Source of the DNA: Curtobacterium sp. MCJR17_020
Lineage (GTDB): Bacteria; Actinomycetota; Actinomycetes; Actinomycetales; Microbacteriaceae
Reading direction: 5' to 3'
DNA: 64,000 bases
Assembly (NCBI RefSeq): GCF_003234365.2
Contig: NZ_CP126260.1
Span: forward strand, 3,038,001-3,102,000
Positions 45,091 to 54,122 of this stretch are shown here, one piece after another. Below the pieces are notes generated by a model that was given only the letters and a program-made list of their open reading frames with translations, searched no databases and was not told the origin of the DNA. The first letter of the stretch is position 1. Each line of letters opens with the position of its first letter. Made by a program: the position numbers and the translations under genes.

Positions 45091-45707
45091 TCCGCATCCT
45101 CATCGCCGACGACCACCCGGTGGTCCGCGCCGGGCTCCGAGCACTCCTCGACGGCACGGACGGCATCGTCGTCGCGGGTGAGGCGTCCACACCAGACGAG
45201 GCCGTGGACCTCGCCGCCCGGCTCTCGCCGGAACTCGTCCTCATGGACCTGCAGTTCGGGCAGGACCTCACCGGGGCGGACGCGACGCGACGGATCCGCG
45301 CGCTCGACGCCGCGCCCTACGTGCTCGTGCTGACGAACTACGACTCCGACGGGGACATCCTCGGTGCGGTCGAGGCCGGCGCGAGCGGGTACCTGCTCAA
45401 GGACGCACCCCCGCACGACCTCGTCGCGGCCGTCCGCGCCGCCGCGTCCGGTCAGAGCGCCCTCGCGCCGACGATCGCGGGTCGGCTCATGGCGCGGATG
45501 CGCGCCCCGTCGGTGAGCCTGTCGGCGCGGGAGCTCGAGGTGCTGCGCCTCGTCGCCGAGGGGGCGTCGAACGGCGCCGTCGCCGCGCGCCTGCACATCA
45601 GCGACGCCACCGTGAAGTCGCACCTGGTGCACGTGTTCTCGAAGCTCGGGGTGTCCTCGCGCACGGCCGCGGTCTCCGAGGCCCGCGCCCTCGGCATGCT
45701 CCGCTGA
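45087..45707 (+). CDS. NarL/LuxR-family response regulator
   Basis: A 206-residue regulator. The receiver domain has the acidic pair D8-D9, phosphoacceptor D54 (LVLMDLQFG), T83 and K105. The LuxR helix-turn-helix spans about residues 145-206 (LSARELEVLRLVAEGASNGA, HISDATVKSHLVHVFSKLG). The GTG overlaps the kinase stop by 4 nt. Confidence 0.95.
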   Translation: MIRILIADDHPVVRAGLRALLDGTDGIVVAGEASTPDEAVDLAARLSPELVLMDLQFGQDLTGADATRRIRALDAAPYVLVLTNYDSDGDILGAVEAGASGYLLKDAPPHDLVAAVRAAASGQSALAPTIAGRLMARMRAPSVSLSARELEVLRLVAEGASNGAVAARLHISDATVKSHLVHVFSKLGVSSRTAAVSEARALGMLR

Positions 45708-45753
45708 CGACCGCACCCTTGACGGGCTGTCGGCGGACCGCTCAGATGGTCAC

Positions 45754-46959
45754 ATGACCCGGCACCCTCGAGGGGCCCTGTTCGCCACGTCGACGATGAC
45801 CGGCTTCGGCATCGCCACGTGGGTGACCAGGACGCCCGCCATCCGCGACGAACTCGGGGCGTCGATCGAGGCGATGGGGCTCGTGCTCCTCGGGCTGTCG
45901 ATCGGGTCGATGATCGGGATCCTCGGTGCCGGTGCGCTCGTCCGACGGCTCGGGACACGACCGTTGATCCTGCTCGGTGGTGCACTGCCCGTCGTCGGGA
46001 TGGTCCTCGTCGCCCTGCTCGCCCCGGCGCAGGCGCCGGCGGGTGTCTGGGCGGGGCTGTTCCTGATCGGGTTCGGGTCCGGGGTCGCCGAGATCGGGCT
46101 CAACGTCGAGGCCGCCGCGGTCGAACGGCGCATCGGCCGCCCGGTGGTGCCCGTGCTGCACGCCTGCTTCAGCCTGGGGACCGTCGTCGGCGGGGTCGTC
46201 GGCATCGCGATGACGGCTGCCCGGACACCGGTGGTCGTGCACCTGCTGGTGGGGGCTGCGGTGATGGCGGCACTCGCGGCGTTCGCTGCCCTCAACCTGC
46301 AGCCCCTCCCGCGTGCCGGAGTGCAGACGGAGGGAGCCGACACCGCAGACGCCGCCGGCGCGTCTCGCGTCACCACGGCGACCCGCCGCTCCGTCATCAC
46401 CGTGCAGCTCGCCCTCATCGCGGTGATCACGCTCGCGATGGCCTTCGCCGAGGGTGCCGCCAGCGACTGGCTCCCGCTCCTGATGACGACCGACCACGAC
46501 GCTCCGGAAGCGGTCGGCTCGCTGGTCTTCACCGGGTTCGCGCTCGCCATGCTCATCGGTCGATCGGCCGGTACCCCGCTCGTCACGCGGCTCGGGCGGG
46601 GCCCGGTCGTCCGGCTCTGCGCCGCGGTCGGCGGGATCGGGGTCCTGCTCGTGGTGGTCTCGCCGAGTCCGGTCGTCACGGCGATCGCCGCGGCCGTCTG
46701 GGGACTCGGCATCGCCCTCGGGTTCCCGCTCGCGATCTCGGCAGCGGGTGACCACCCGACCGACGGGGACCGCCGCGTGTCGGTCGTGGCCACCGCCGGC
46801 TACATCGCGTTCCTGGTCGGACCACCCCTGCTCGGCTTCGTCGGCGAGCACCTCGGGCTGCAGGCGGCGATGCTGGTGCCCCTCGTGCTGCTCGTCGCCG
46901 CCTTCGTCGTCGCGCCCGCCGCCCGTGACGCCGACCTGCGGCGGACCGTCCCCACCTGA
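45754..46959 (+). CDS. MFS transporter (FucP/YbjJ-like)
   Basis: A 401-residue, about 12-helix permease: GFGIATWVTRTPAIRDELGASIEAMGLVLLGLSIGSMIG at the start and GFGSGVAEIGLNVEAAAVERRIGRPVVPVLHACFSLGTVVGG in the middle. The latter matches the YbjJ-like/FucP-like branch. The substrate is unknown. It begins 46 bp after the response-regulator stop on the same strand, so read-through is possible. Confidence 0.85.
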   Translation: MTRHPRGALFATSTMTGFGIATWVTRTPAIRDELGASIEAMGLVLLGLSIGSMIGILGAGALVRRLGTRPLILLGGALPVVGMVLVALLAPAQAPAGVWAGLFLIGFGSGVAEIGLNVEAAAVERRIGRPVVPVLHACFSLGTVVGGVVGIAMTAARTPVVVHLLVGAAVMAALAAFAALNLQPLPRAGVQTEGADTADAAGASRVTTATRRSVITVQLALIAVITLAMAFAEGAASDWLPLLMTTDHDAPEAVGSLVFTGFALAMLIGRSAGTPLVTRLGRGPVVRLCAAVGGIGVLLVVVSPSPVVTAIAAAVWGLGIALGFPLAISAAGDHPTDGDRRVSVVATAGYIAFLVGPPLLGFVGEHLGLQAAMLVPLVLLVAAFVVAPAARDADLRRTVPT

Positions 46960-47018
46960 TCCGAGACGCCGGGCGCGGGTCCGGGCGCGCCGCCCCGCGG
47001 ATCGGTACGGTCGATCCC

Positions 47019-48164
47019 ATGCCGTTCTTCCGCGACAGCCCCCAGCCGACCACCCCCTCGAAGATCCAGGCGGCGTGGTCCGACTCGACGGGCCGCCTGG
47101 CGACGCGGTGCCTGCAGGTGATCATCGTCGTGGTGGTCGTCGCCGGCGTCGTCTACGCCGGCAGCGTGCTGAGCGTCGTCACCATCCCGGTGCTCCTCGC
47201 GCTCATCATCGCTTCGGCCATGCACCCGGTCGTGTCCTGGCTCCGCAAGCACAAGGTGCCGTCGGTGCTGGCGACCCTGTCCGTGCTCCTCGGCGTGCTC
47301 GTCATCCTCGGGCTGATCGGCTGGCTGATCGTCGTCGCCGTCGAGAACCAGTGGTCGCAGCTGCAGAAGTCGGCCGTCGACGGGTTCCAGCAGTTGCAGG
47401 ACTTCGCGAAGAACCTACCGATCTCGATCTCGGACAAGCAGGTCGACGACGCCGTTGCGACCGTCACCGACTTCATCACGAGTGCGCAGTTCGGCTCCGG
47501 TGCCCTGGCCGGTGCCTCGGCCACCGCGAACTTCCTGACCGGTCTCGTGCTGATGATCGTGGTGCTGTTCTTCTTCCTCAAGGACGGCCCGAGCATCTGG
47601 GAGTTCCTGCTCCGTCCGTTCACCGGTGAGCGCTACGAGCGTGCACGTCGGGTGGGCGACCGCGTGGTCTCGACCCTCGGCGGGTACGTGCGCGGTACCG
47701 CCACGGTCGCCGCTGTCGACGCCATCGGCATCGGTGTCGGCATCGCGATCGTCGGCGTCCCGCTGGCACTCCCCCTGGCCGTCGTCGTGTTCATCACGGC
47801 CTTCATCCCGATCGTCGGTGCGACGGCAGCCGGCATCCTCGCCGCCCTGGTCGCGCTCGTCGCACTCGGTCCGGTCCAGGCGCTCATCGTCGTCGGGATC
47901 GTGATCCTGGTGAACCAGCTCGAGGGCAACCTGCTCCAGCCGGTGCTGATGGGACGCACCCTCAAGCTGCACGGTCTGGTCATCCTGATCGGCCTGACCG
48001 CGGGCACCGTCCTGGCGGGCATCACCGGTGCCATCATCTCGGTGCCGCTGCTCGCCGCCGCGTGGGGCGCGATCCTGGTCTGGGACGGCCCGAACACCCC
48101 CGCGCGTCCGTGGCGCAAGAAGCGCAACGAGGACGTCACGGCCCACGAACTCCCCGCCGACTGA
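47019..48164 (+). CDS. AI-2E transporter family (PerM-like) membrane protein
   Basis: A 381-residue protein with about eight helices. Typical segments are IPVLLALIIASAMHPVVSWLRK, VVLFFFLKDGPSIWEFLLRPF, GYVRGTATVAAVDAIGIGVG and NQLEGNLLQPVLMGRTLKLHGLVILIGLTAG, the conserved AI-2E/PerM signature. The family name comes from one proposed AI-2 exporter; most members have other or unknown roles, including Na+/H+ antiport. Confidence 0.9.
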   Translation: MPFFRDSPQPTTPSKIQAAWSDSTGRLATRCLQVIIVVVVVAGVVYAGSVLSVVTIPVLLALIIASAMHPVVSWLRKHKVPSVLATLSVLLGVLVILGLIGWLIVVAVENQWSQLQKSAVDGFQQLQDFAKNLPISISDKQVDDAVATVTDFITSAQFGSGALAGASATANFLTGLVLMIVVLFFFLKDGPSIWEFLLRPFTGERYERARRVGDRVVSTLGGYVRGTATVAAVDAIGIGVGIAIVGVPLALPLAVVVFITAFIPIVGATAAGILAALVALVALGPVQALIVVGIVILVNQLEGNLLQPVLMGRTLKLHGLVILIGLTAGTVLAGITGAIISVPLLAAAWGAILVWDGPNTPARPWRKKRNEDVTAHELPAD

Positions 48165-48227
48165 ACCCCGGGGCGTTCTGCGGACATCCGTTTCGCGCAA
48201 CCGGGCCCGTCGCACGAAGATGGACCC

Positions 48228-48656
48228 GTGCTCGTCTCCATCGTCTACATGAGTCGCGCCGTCGTCCCCTTCGACGACGGCGACCTCGCGACGCTGCTGG
48301 ACGGCTCACGGCTCCGCAACGAGGCGCTCGGCGTCTCCGGGCTGCTCGTCGTGAAGGGCGGCCGCTTCATGCAGTTGCTCGAGGGCCCCGCGTGGAGCGT
48401 CGACGACCGGTTCGCCGCCATCAGCCGTGATCCGCGGCACGGCGAGGTCAAGTCGCTCATCCGCGAGGACATCGAGCGACGACGCTTCGACGGCTGGTCG
48501 ATGGCCTACCGCTCGCTCGACGACGCGGACGTCCACGCGGAGCCGGGCTTCAGTCCGTTCCTGTCCGGCGAGACCGACTTCCCGCGGTCGTTCGACCGCA
48601 CGAGCGCCGCGTGGCTGCTCAAGTGGTTCCGCGACCGCGAACTCCACGACCGCTGA
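48228..48656 (+). CDS. BLUF-domain blue-light photoreceptor
   Basis: A 142-residue single-domain protein. The flavin-binding BLUF residues are all present with the spacing of AppA: Tyr7 (SIVYMSRA), Asn31 (RLRNEALGVSG), Gln49 (RFMQLLEGP), Trp90 and Met92 (FDGWSMAY). The expected chromophore is FAD, and light changes the Tyr-Gln hydrogen bonding. There is no output domain, only about 50 extra residues (FRDRELHDR end), so it must signal through a partner protein. The start is GTG 48,228. Its 3' end overlaps the convergent TetR gene by 38 nt. Confidence 0.92.
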   Translation: MLVSIVYMSRAVVPFDDGDLATLLDGSRLRNEALGVSGLLVVKGGRFMQLLEGPAWSVDDRFAAISRDPRHGEVKSLIREDIERRRFDGWSMAYRSLDDADVHAEPGFSPFLSGETDFPRSFDRTSAAWLLKWFRDRELHDR

Positions 48657-49251
48657 ACGCGTCGTCGACGACCCCCAGCAACCGGTCGCGGTGCGCCGGG
48701 TCCGCCGTGGCCGTCAGGACCACCCGCCACATCGTCTCGACCGCGGGGAACAGGTCGGCTCGCCCGGTGCGGACGTCGGACACCAGTTGCACGCCCGTGA
48801 AGTACGGCACGACGGTGGCACCGAGCTGCTCCGCGGTCAGGTCGGTGCGGAGCTCGCCGCTCGCGATCGCGAGCCGGAACACGTCGACGATCCCGCCGAT
48901 CCACTGCTCGTAGAAGCTGACCGTCGCCGCGTGGAACTCGCCGCGCTCGAGTGACAACCGGATGCCCGCCCGCACGATCGGGTCGGTCCGCAGCAGGTCC
49001 GCGATGGCTCGTGAGGCGCCGACCAGGGCAGCTGCTGGTGACTGCTCGGTGTGGCTCACGACGTCGAAGGTCCGGACGTTCTGCTCGTCGATCACGCCGA
49101 GCGCGAGGGCCAGCTTGGTCGGGAAGTGGAAGTGCAGCGCCCCCTGCGAGACGCCCGCCCCGCGGGCGATGGCCGCGATCGTCGCGGCGGCGAAGCCGAC
49201 GCGGTCGAACTCCTCCGCAGCGGCCACCAGGATCTGCTCACGTCGTTCCAC
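48619..49251 (-). CDS. TetR-family regulator resembling gamma-butyrolactone receptors
   Basis: A 210-residue regulator. The helix-turn-helix AAAEEFDRVGFAAATIAAIA, then RGAGVSQGALHFHFPTKLALALGVIDEQ, is like ScbR/ArpA-type receptors (GALYFHF..K..LA..V). The ligand domain has LLRTDPIVRAGIRLSLERGE, a segment also typical of that group. The call as butyrolactone-type rests on memory of these motifs only. The GTG at 49,251 has no ribosome-binding site, so it may be leaderless. It overlaps the BLUF gene tail to tail by 38 nt. Confidence 0.85.
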   Translation of the reverse strand: MERREQILVAAAEEFDRVGFAAATIAAIARGAGVSQGALHFHFPTKLALALGVIDEQNVRTFDVVSHTEQSPAAALVGASRAIADLLRTDPIVRAGIRLSLERGEFHAATVSFYEQWIGGIVDVFRLAIASGELRTDLTAEQLGATVVPYFTGVQLVSDVRTGRADLFPAVETMWRVVLTATADPAHRDRLLGVVDDAFSGRGVRGRGTT

Positions 49252-49270
49252 GTGACCAGTCTGACGGTCT

Positions 49271-49302
49271 GGAGGCGCGGGGCGGGTCCGCACCGCGCCT
49301 CC
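49271..49302 (-). terminator. GGAGGCGCGG hairpin after the sugar ABC operon
   Basis: GGAGGCGCGG (49,271-49,280) pairs with CCGCGCCTCC (49,293-49,302), and the flanking CCCGTCC matches the GGGAGGC family. It lies 46 bp beyond the binding-protein stop and only 20 bp before the tetR start codon. Confidence 0.65.
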
Positions 49303-49347
49303 CGTCCGGTCCTGGTCGCGTCAGACCGCGTCAGGCGACCCGCGCGC

Positions 49348-50721
49348 TCAGGTGAGCGCCAGCAGGTTGTTGACCTGCTCGTTGATGCCGGTCAACGTCG
49401 AGATCGGCTTGCCGTTCGCGTAGACGTTGTCGAAGGCCGGCTGCAGCAGCGCCTGCACGTCCGCCGGGTTGCGGGTGACGGGGAACAGGAACGTGGTCTT
49501 CTCCTCGACCTGCCGGGTGAAGGCCGACACGTCCAGCCCGCGCTTCCGGAACGACGCGACCGCCGCCTCGGTACCGGCGGGACGGGCCGGGAACACCACG
49601 CCCGCGCGGCCGACGATCTCCTGCGCGGTGTCGCTGCCGAGGAACGCGACCCACTTCGCCGCCGCCTCCGGGTCCTTCGCCTGCTTCGTGATCGAGTCGC
49701 CGAGCCCGTTGAACATCGACGCCCGCTTGCCCGTCGGCCCGATCGGCGTCGGCGCGACGGCGATGTCGAGGTCCTTCATGTTCAGGTACGTGCCGATCAT
49801 CCACGAGCCGTTGAAGGACAGCGCGCACTTGCCCGCGCCGAGCTGCACGTCCGGACCGGTCGTCGTCGAGAAGACGCCGTACTTCGCCATGTAGCCCTTG
49901 TCGGCCAGGCGGTAGTACCAGGCGAGGGTGTCCTGCACGGTCTTCTCGTCGTAGCGGAACTTGTCGCCCCACGGGTTCTCGTTCGTGTAGAACCAGTCGG
50001 TCGACCCGGTGAAGGGCGACCACTGCGTCTGGCCGAAGCCGTCGCCGCCGGACCCGTTCGACGAGATGCCGTAGACCTCGACGTCCTCCTTGTCGAACCC
50101 GGGCTCGTCACCCCGCCGACCCTTGGAGTCGATGGTCAGGTGCGCGAGCATCCGCTCGAACGAGCCGCCGTCGTCGGGGTTCCACTCGAGCGTGGCGAGC
50201 TCGTCGTCGGAGACGCCGGCCTGCTGCATCGCCTTCCGGTCGTAGAACATCCCGATGGTGTCCCAGTCCTTCGGCGAGCCGTAGCGGTGCCCGTCCTGGC
50301 CCTTCCACAGTTCGGCGAGGCCGGACTGGTAGTCGTCGTCGCTGATGGACTTCGTCGCGTCGAGCTCGTCGAGCTTGTAGAGCACGTCGAGGTCGGAGAA
50401 CTGCGGGAACTTCGTCAGGTGGTCGGTGAAGACGTCCGGCGCGGTGCCGGCGATGAACCCGGCCGTCAGCTTGGTCCAGTAGTCGGCCCACCCGAGCTGG
50501 GTGATCTGCACCGTGATGTCGGGATTCTCGCGGTGGAAGGCCTTCGCGACCTGCTGGTAGGCGGGCAGCTGGTTGGAGTCCCAGAGCCAGTAGCTCACGG
50601 TGCGGGCGCCGCTCGTGGACGCGGTCCCGCGGCTCGGGGACGAGCAGGCGGCGAGCGCACCGAGGGCGAGGGCGGATGCCCCACCGGCGAAGAGGGCGCG
50701 GCGGGAGAGGTTGTTCGTCAT
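49348..50721 (-). CDS. Sugar ABC transporter substrate-binding lipoprotein
   Basis: A 457-residue extracytoplasmic solute-binding protein, family 1. The N-terminus SRRALFAGGASALALGALAACSS combines a twin-arginine pair with a lipobox cysteine, so it may be a Tat-exported lipoprotein. Conserved parts are VSYWLWDSNQLPAYQQVAKA, FIAGTAPDVFTDH and SFNGSWMIGTYLN. It is the last gene of the operon, with 25 bp between its start and the upstream permease stop. The sugar is not identifiable. Confidence 0.92.
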   Translation of the reverse strand: MTNNLSRRALFAGGASALALGALAACSSPSRGTASTSGARTVSYWLWDSNQLPAYQQVAKAFHRENPDITVQITQLGWADYWTKLTAGFIAGTAPDVFTDHLTKFPQFSDLDVLYKLDELDATKSISDDDYQSGLAELWKGQDGHRYGSPKDWDTIGMFYDRKAMQQAGVSDDELATLEWNPDDGGSFERMLAHLTIDSKGRRGDEPGFDKEDVEVYGISSNGSGGDGFGQTQWSPFTGSTDWFYTNENPWGDKFRYDEKTVQDTLAWYYRLADKGYMAKYGVFSTTTGPDVQLGAGKCALSFNGSWMIGTYLNMKDLDIAVAPTPIGPTGKRASMFNGLGDSITKQAKDPEAAAKWVAFLGSDTAQEIVGRAGVVFPARPAGTEAAVASFRKRGLDVSAFTRQVEEKTTFLFPVTRNPADVQALLQPAFDNVYANGKPISTLTGINEQVNNLLALT

Positions 50722-50746
50722 GGTGGTGGTCCTGTCCGAGCCGGGG

Positions 50747-51688
50747 CTACTTGATCCCGGAGAAGCCGATGGAGTTGACGATCCGCTTGGCGAAGACGCC
50801 GAACAGCACGATCATCGGGAGCGCCGCCACGAGGGTCGCGGACATGAGCCCGGCCCAGTCGGTGCCGGACTGCGGGGACTGCGACTTGAAGACGCCGAGT
50901 GCGACGGTGAGCACCCGCGAGCTGTCGGTGTACGACACCATGAGCGGCCAGAAGTAGTCGTTCCAGCTCGTGATGTACGTCAGCACGGCGAGCGTCGCGA
51001 TCGGTGCAGCGGCCATCGGGATGACGAGCCGGAAGAACACCCGGACCTTGCCCGCGCCGTCGATCAGTGCGGCCTCCTCGACCTCCTTCGAGATGCCGAG
51101 GAAGAACTGCCGCAGGAAGAACACCGCGAACGGGGTCATGAACATCGTCGGCAACGCGATGCCGAGCAGGTTGTCGACGAGCCCGAGCTGCTTGATGAGC
51201 GTGAAGTTCGGCAGCAGCGTGAAGATCGCGGGCACCATCAGGCCGGCGAGGAACACCCCGAAGACCTTGTCGCGTCCGGGCCAGCGCAGTCGGGCGAAGG
51301 CGTACGCGGCAGCGGCCGAGAAGAACACCTGGCCGACCGTGACGAGCGTCGACACGATCACCGAGTTGAGCAGGTACCGCCAGAAGTTCAGGGCAGCGCC
51401 GGAGCCGCCCTGGGCCAGGGCCTCCTCGGTGGACTGCAGGCCGAGGACCCGCTCGAACCCGCCCAGGCTGAACCCGACGGGCAGCAGTGACGTCGGGTCG
51501 GAGTTGATCGCACCGTTGGACGACAGGGCGGTGCGCAGGATCCAGTAGAACGGGAACAGGGTGACGACGATGACGATGATCATCGCGACCCAGGCGAGGA
51601 CGCGGCCGACCGACGGACGGCGACGGTGGCCTGCTCCGAGTCGGGGCGGACGCTTCGTGGTGACGGAACGGGTGAGGGTCGTGGTCAT
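50747..51688 (-). CDS. Sugar ABC transporter permease (MalG type)
   Basis: A 313-residue permease with six helices. The EAA loop reads EEAALIDGAGKVRVFFRLVIPMAAAP and the N-terminal helix is VLAWVAMIIVIVVTLFPFYW. It pairs with the MalF-type permease, 15 bp upstream. No ATPase is encoded in this operon; many actinobacterial sugar transporters share a single MsmK-type ATPase. Confidence 0.92.
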   Translation of the reverse strand: MTTTLTRSVTTKRPPRLGAGHRRRPSVGRVLAWVAMIIVIVVTLFPFYWILRTALSSNGAINSDPTSLLPVGFSLGGFERVLGLQSTEEALAQGGSGAALNFWRYLLNSVIVSTLVTVGQVFFSAAAAYAFARLRWPGRDKVFGVFLAGLMVPAIFTLLPNFTLIKQLGLVDNLLGIALPTMFMTPFAVFFLRQFFLGISKEVEEAALIDGAGKVRVFFRLVIPMAAAPIATLAVLTYITSWNDYFWPLMVSYTDSSRVLTVALGVFKSQSPQSGTDWAGLMSATLVAALPMIVLFGVFAKRIVNSIGFSGIK

Positions 51689-51703
51689 GGTGCGGCGCTC
51701 CGT

Positions 51704-52681
51704 TCAGTCCAGGTCCGACTCACCCGAGCGGGTGAGGCGGTACTGGATGATCGTGATGATGCTGAGGACGATGAGGAGCGCGACCGAGACCGCGGACGCG
51801 TAGCCGAACTGGAACCGGCCGAACGCCAGGTTGTAGATGTAGTTCTGCACGACGTTCGTGGCGTTCGCGGGGCCGCCTTGCGTGGTGACGGCGACGGTGT
51901 CGAACACCTGGAACGACCCGATCACGGTGATGATGAGCACCAGCGACAGGATCGGGCGGAGCAGCGGCACCGTGATGCGCCAGAACATCTTCCACTCGCT
52001 CGCACCGTCGATGCGGCCGGCTTCGTACACCGTCTCGGGCAACGACTGCAGGCCGGCGAAGATCAGGAGCGCCGTGTAGCCGACGTGCCGCCACACGTTG
52101 ATGAGCGCGATCGACGGGATGCCCCAGACGTCGCTCTGCAGGAACGGGATGCGGTCCAGGCCGAGGGCCGCGAGCATCTCGTTGCCGATGCCGAGCTGCG
52201 TGTCGAGGATCCACAGCCAGACGAGCGCCGCGACGACGTTCGACACCAGGTAGGGCGCGAGGACGATGCCGCGTACGAAGGTCGACTTCGTCAGGCGGTG
52301 CATCATCACGGCGATGAAGAGTGCGACGACCGTCTGGATGACGATGTTGATGAGCACGTACTCGATGGTGACGACCATCGAGTGCCAGAAGATCGAGTCC
52401 TGCATGAGCCGCGCGTAGTTCTGCAGCCCGGTGAACTCCGGTTCGGTGAGCAGGTTGTAGGACGTGAAGCTCAGGTAGATGCCCCGCACGGTCGGCCAGG
52501 CGAGGAACACCACGAAGCCGATCGCGGCCGGGGCGATGAAGAGCAGCGCGAGCCACAGGTCGTTCCGGGGACGGCGGCGGCGTGGGACGGTGGTACGGGC
52601 GAGCGGGAGGTCGGCTGCCCGACTCCTCCGTCTCGTGCTGGCGGTCGTCAAGGGTGACGACACAGGGCTCTCGGTGGCCAT
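51704..52681 (-). CDS. Sugar ABC transporter permease (MalF type)
   Basis: A 325-residue, six-helix permease. The EAA loop is YEAGRIDGASEWKMFWRITVPLLRPI. The N-terminus is cytoplasmic and rich in Arg. The ATG 52,681 has AAGGAG upstream. It is the first gene of the operon, divergent from the dehydrogenase at 52,882, with paired operator-like sequences between. Confidence 0.93.
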   Translation of the reverse strand: MATESPVSSPLTTASTRRRSRAADLPLARTTVPRRRRPRNDLWLALLFIAPAAIGFVVFLAWPTVRGIYLSFTSYNLLTEPEFTGLQNYARLMQDSIFWHSMVVTIEYVLINIVIQTVVALFIAVMMHRLTKSTFVRGIVLAPYLVSNVVAALVWLWILDTQLGIGNEMLAALGLDRIPFLQSDVWGIPSIALINVWRHVGYTALLIFAGLQSLPETVYEAGRIDGASEWKMFWRITVPLLRPILSLVLIITVIGSFQVFDTVAVTTQGGPANATNVVQNYIYNLAFGRFQFGYASAVSVALLIVLSIITIIQYRLTRSGESDLD

Positions 52682-52734
52682 CGCGACTCCTTCGTCTGCG
52701 GTGGACTGACGTGCAGCAGTCCGCGAGCCGGGAA

Positions 52735-52806
52735 TCTACACGTGGTGACACCGGGTGGCAAGAGGCTTTTTCACGCTCCGAATCCGGGGTTGTCACGTGT
52801 AGACAA
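52735..52806. promoter_or_regulatory. Two inverted TCTACACGTG operator-like sites
   Basis: TCTACACGTGGTGACA (52,735-52,750) and TTGTCACGTGTAGACAA (52,790-52,806) contain the same word, TCTACACGTG, in opposite orientation about 55 bp apart. They lie between the ABC operon and the dehydrogenase-lacI genes. The second is itself a near-palindrome (TTGTC...GACAA). They are likely sites for the LacI repressor encoded at 54,189, one for each promoter. Confidence 0.7.
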
Positions 52807-52881
52807 TCGTGTCAGGATGGCGGTCGATCGCATCGGCGCGACCTGCCCGGCGACGCATCCCTCACCCTGGAAAGGTCACTG

Positions 52882-54114
52882 ATGATCTCTGTCGGAATGG
52901 TCGGCGCGGGCCAGTTCGCCCCCCAGTTCGCCAAGCTGTTCAAGCTCCACCCGGACGTCGACCGCGTCTTCGTGACCGACCTCGTCGACGACCGCGCGTC
53001 GGAGCTCGTCGAGTCGCAGCACCTCGACGGCACGTTCGCCGACTTCGACGCCGTGCTCGCCTCGGACGTCGACGCCGTCGCGATCTTCACGCAGCGCTGG
53101 ACGCACGGTCCGCTCGTCGTCAAGGCGCTCCGCGCCGGCAAGCACGTCTACTCGGCGGTGCCGATGGCGATCTCGGTCGACGAGATCCGCGACATCATCG
53201 AGGCCGTCCGTGAAACCGGGCTCACCTACATGATGGGCGAGACGAGCTACTACAACCCCGCGACGGTGTTCGCCCGCAAGCAGGTCGCCGACGGCGCCTT
53301 CGGCCGGGTCTTCTACTCCGAGGGCGACTACGTCCACGACATGGACCTCGGGTTCTACGCCGCGTACCAGTTCAGCGGTGGCGAGGACTGGAAGCGCACC
53401 GCCAGCTACCCGCCCATGCTGTACCCGACCCACTCGGTCGGCGGCGTCCTCGGCGCCATCCCGGGCCACGCGGTCAGCGTCAGCTGCATCGGCGTCAAGG
53501 ACGACCGGGGCGACGGCGTCTTCGACAAGGACGTCAGCCAGTTCGACAACGACTTCTCGAACGCCACCGCCCTGTTCGAGCTCGACAACGGCGGCGTCAT
53601 GCGCATCAACGAGATGCGCCGTGTCGGCTACCCGTCGCACATCCGCGAGTCCCGCTTCCGCTACTTCGGCACCGAAGCCAGCTTCGAGCAGCTCGCGAAG
53701 ACCAGCGTCTGGCAGGACAAGGAGGACTCGCACGACATCAGCGACAAGATCAACACGCAGGCGACGATGGACCTCGACGACCCGCGTCTCGCCGGCGTCG
53801 ACCCCTCGCTGCGCGACGCGTTCGTGTCCGGGTACGCCGAAGTGCACGACACCGACCGCCTGCCCGCCGAGTACGCCGGCGTGCCGACCGGGCACGAGGG
53901 CAGCCACCAGTTCCTGGCCGACGACTTCGTCCGCGCCGTCGTCGACCGGACGCTGCCGCCGGTGAACGCCTGGACCGCCGCGCGCTTCACGCTGCCCGGC
54001 ATCATCGCCCACCAGTCGGCCTTGCAGGGCGGCGCACGCCTCGAGGTGCCGGACTTCGGGGACGCCCCGGAGACGACCTCGGCGGCGCCCTCGTCTAGTA
54101 TCGCCAGCGAATAG
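52882..54114 (+). CDS. Gfo/Idh/MocA-family dehydrogenase (3 of 3)
   Basis: A 410-residue oxidoreductase: Rossmann start VGMVGAGQFAPQFAKLFKLH; the lysine-motif region reads HVYSAVPMAISVDE, so the usual E-K-P is replaced by A-V-P. MLYPTHSVGGVLGAIPGHAV carries a histidine at the expected catalytic position. Loss of the E-K-P lysine suggests altered chemistry or a non-dehydrogenase role. The ATG has GGAAAGG upstream. It is divergent from the sugar ABC operon and followed by lacI after a strong hairpin. Confidence 0.88.
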   Translation: MISVGMVGAGQFAPQFAKLFKLHPDVDRVFVTDLVDDRASELVESQHLDGTFADFDAVLASDVDAVAIFTQRWTHGPLVVKALRAGKHVYSAVPMAISVDEIRDIIEAVRETGLTYMMGETSYYNPATVFARKQVADGAFGRVFYSEGDYVHDMDLGFYAAYQFSGGEDWKRTASYPPMLYPTHSVGGVLGAIPGHAVSVSCIGVKDDRGDGVFDKDVSQFDNDFSNATALFELDNGGVMRINEMRRVGYPSHIRESRFRYFGTEASFEQLAKTSVWQDKEDSHDISDKINTQATMDLDDPRLAGVDPSLRDAFVSGYAEVHDTDRLPAEYAGVPTGHEGSHQFLADDFVRAVVDRTLPPVNAWTAARFTLPGIIAHQSALQGGARLEVPDFGDAPETTSAAPSSSIASE

Positions 54115-54122
54115 CAAGTGGT

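Noticed and set aside
49348..52681. A missing ATPase in the sugar ABC operon as a sign of deletion
   Set aside because: Sugar ABC operons in actinobacteria often lack an ATPase and share one encoded elsewhere.
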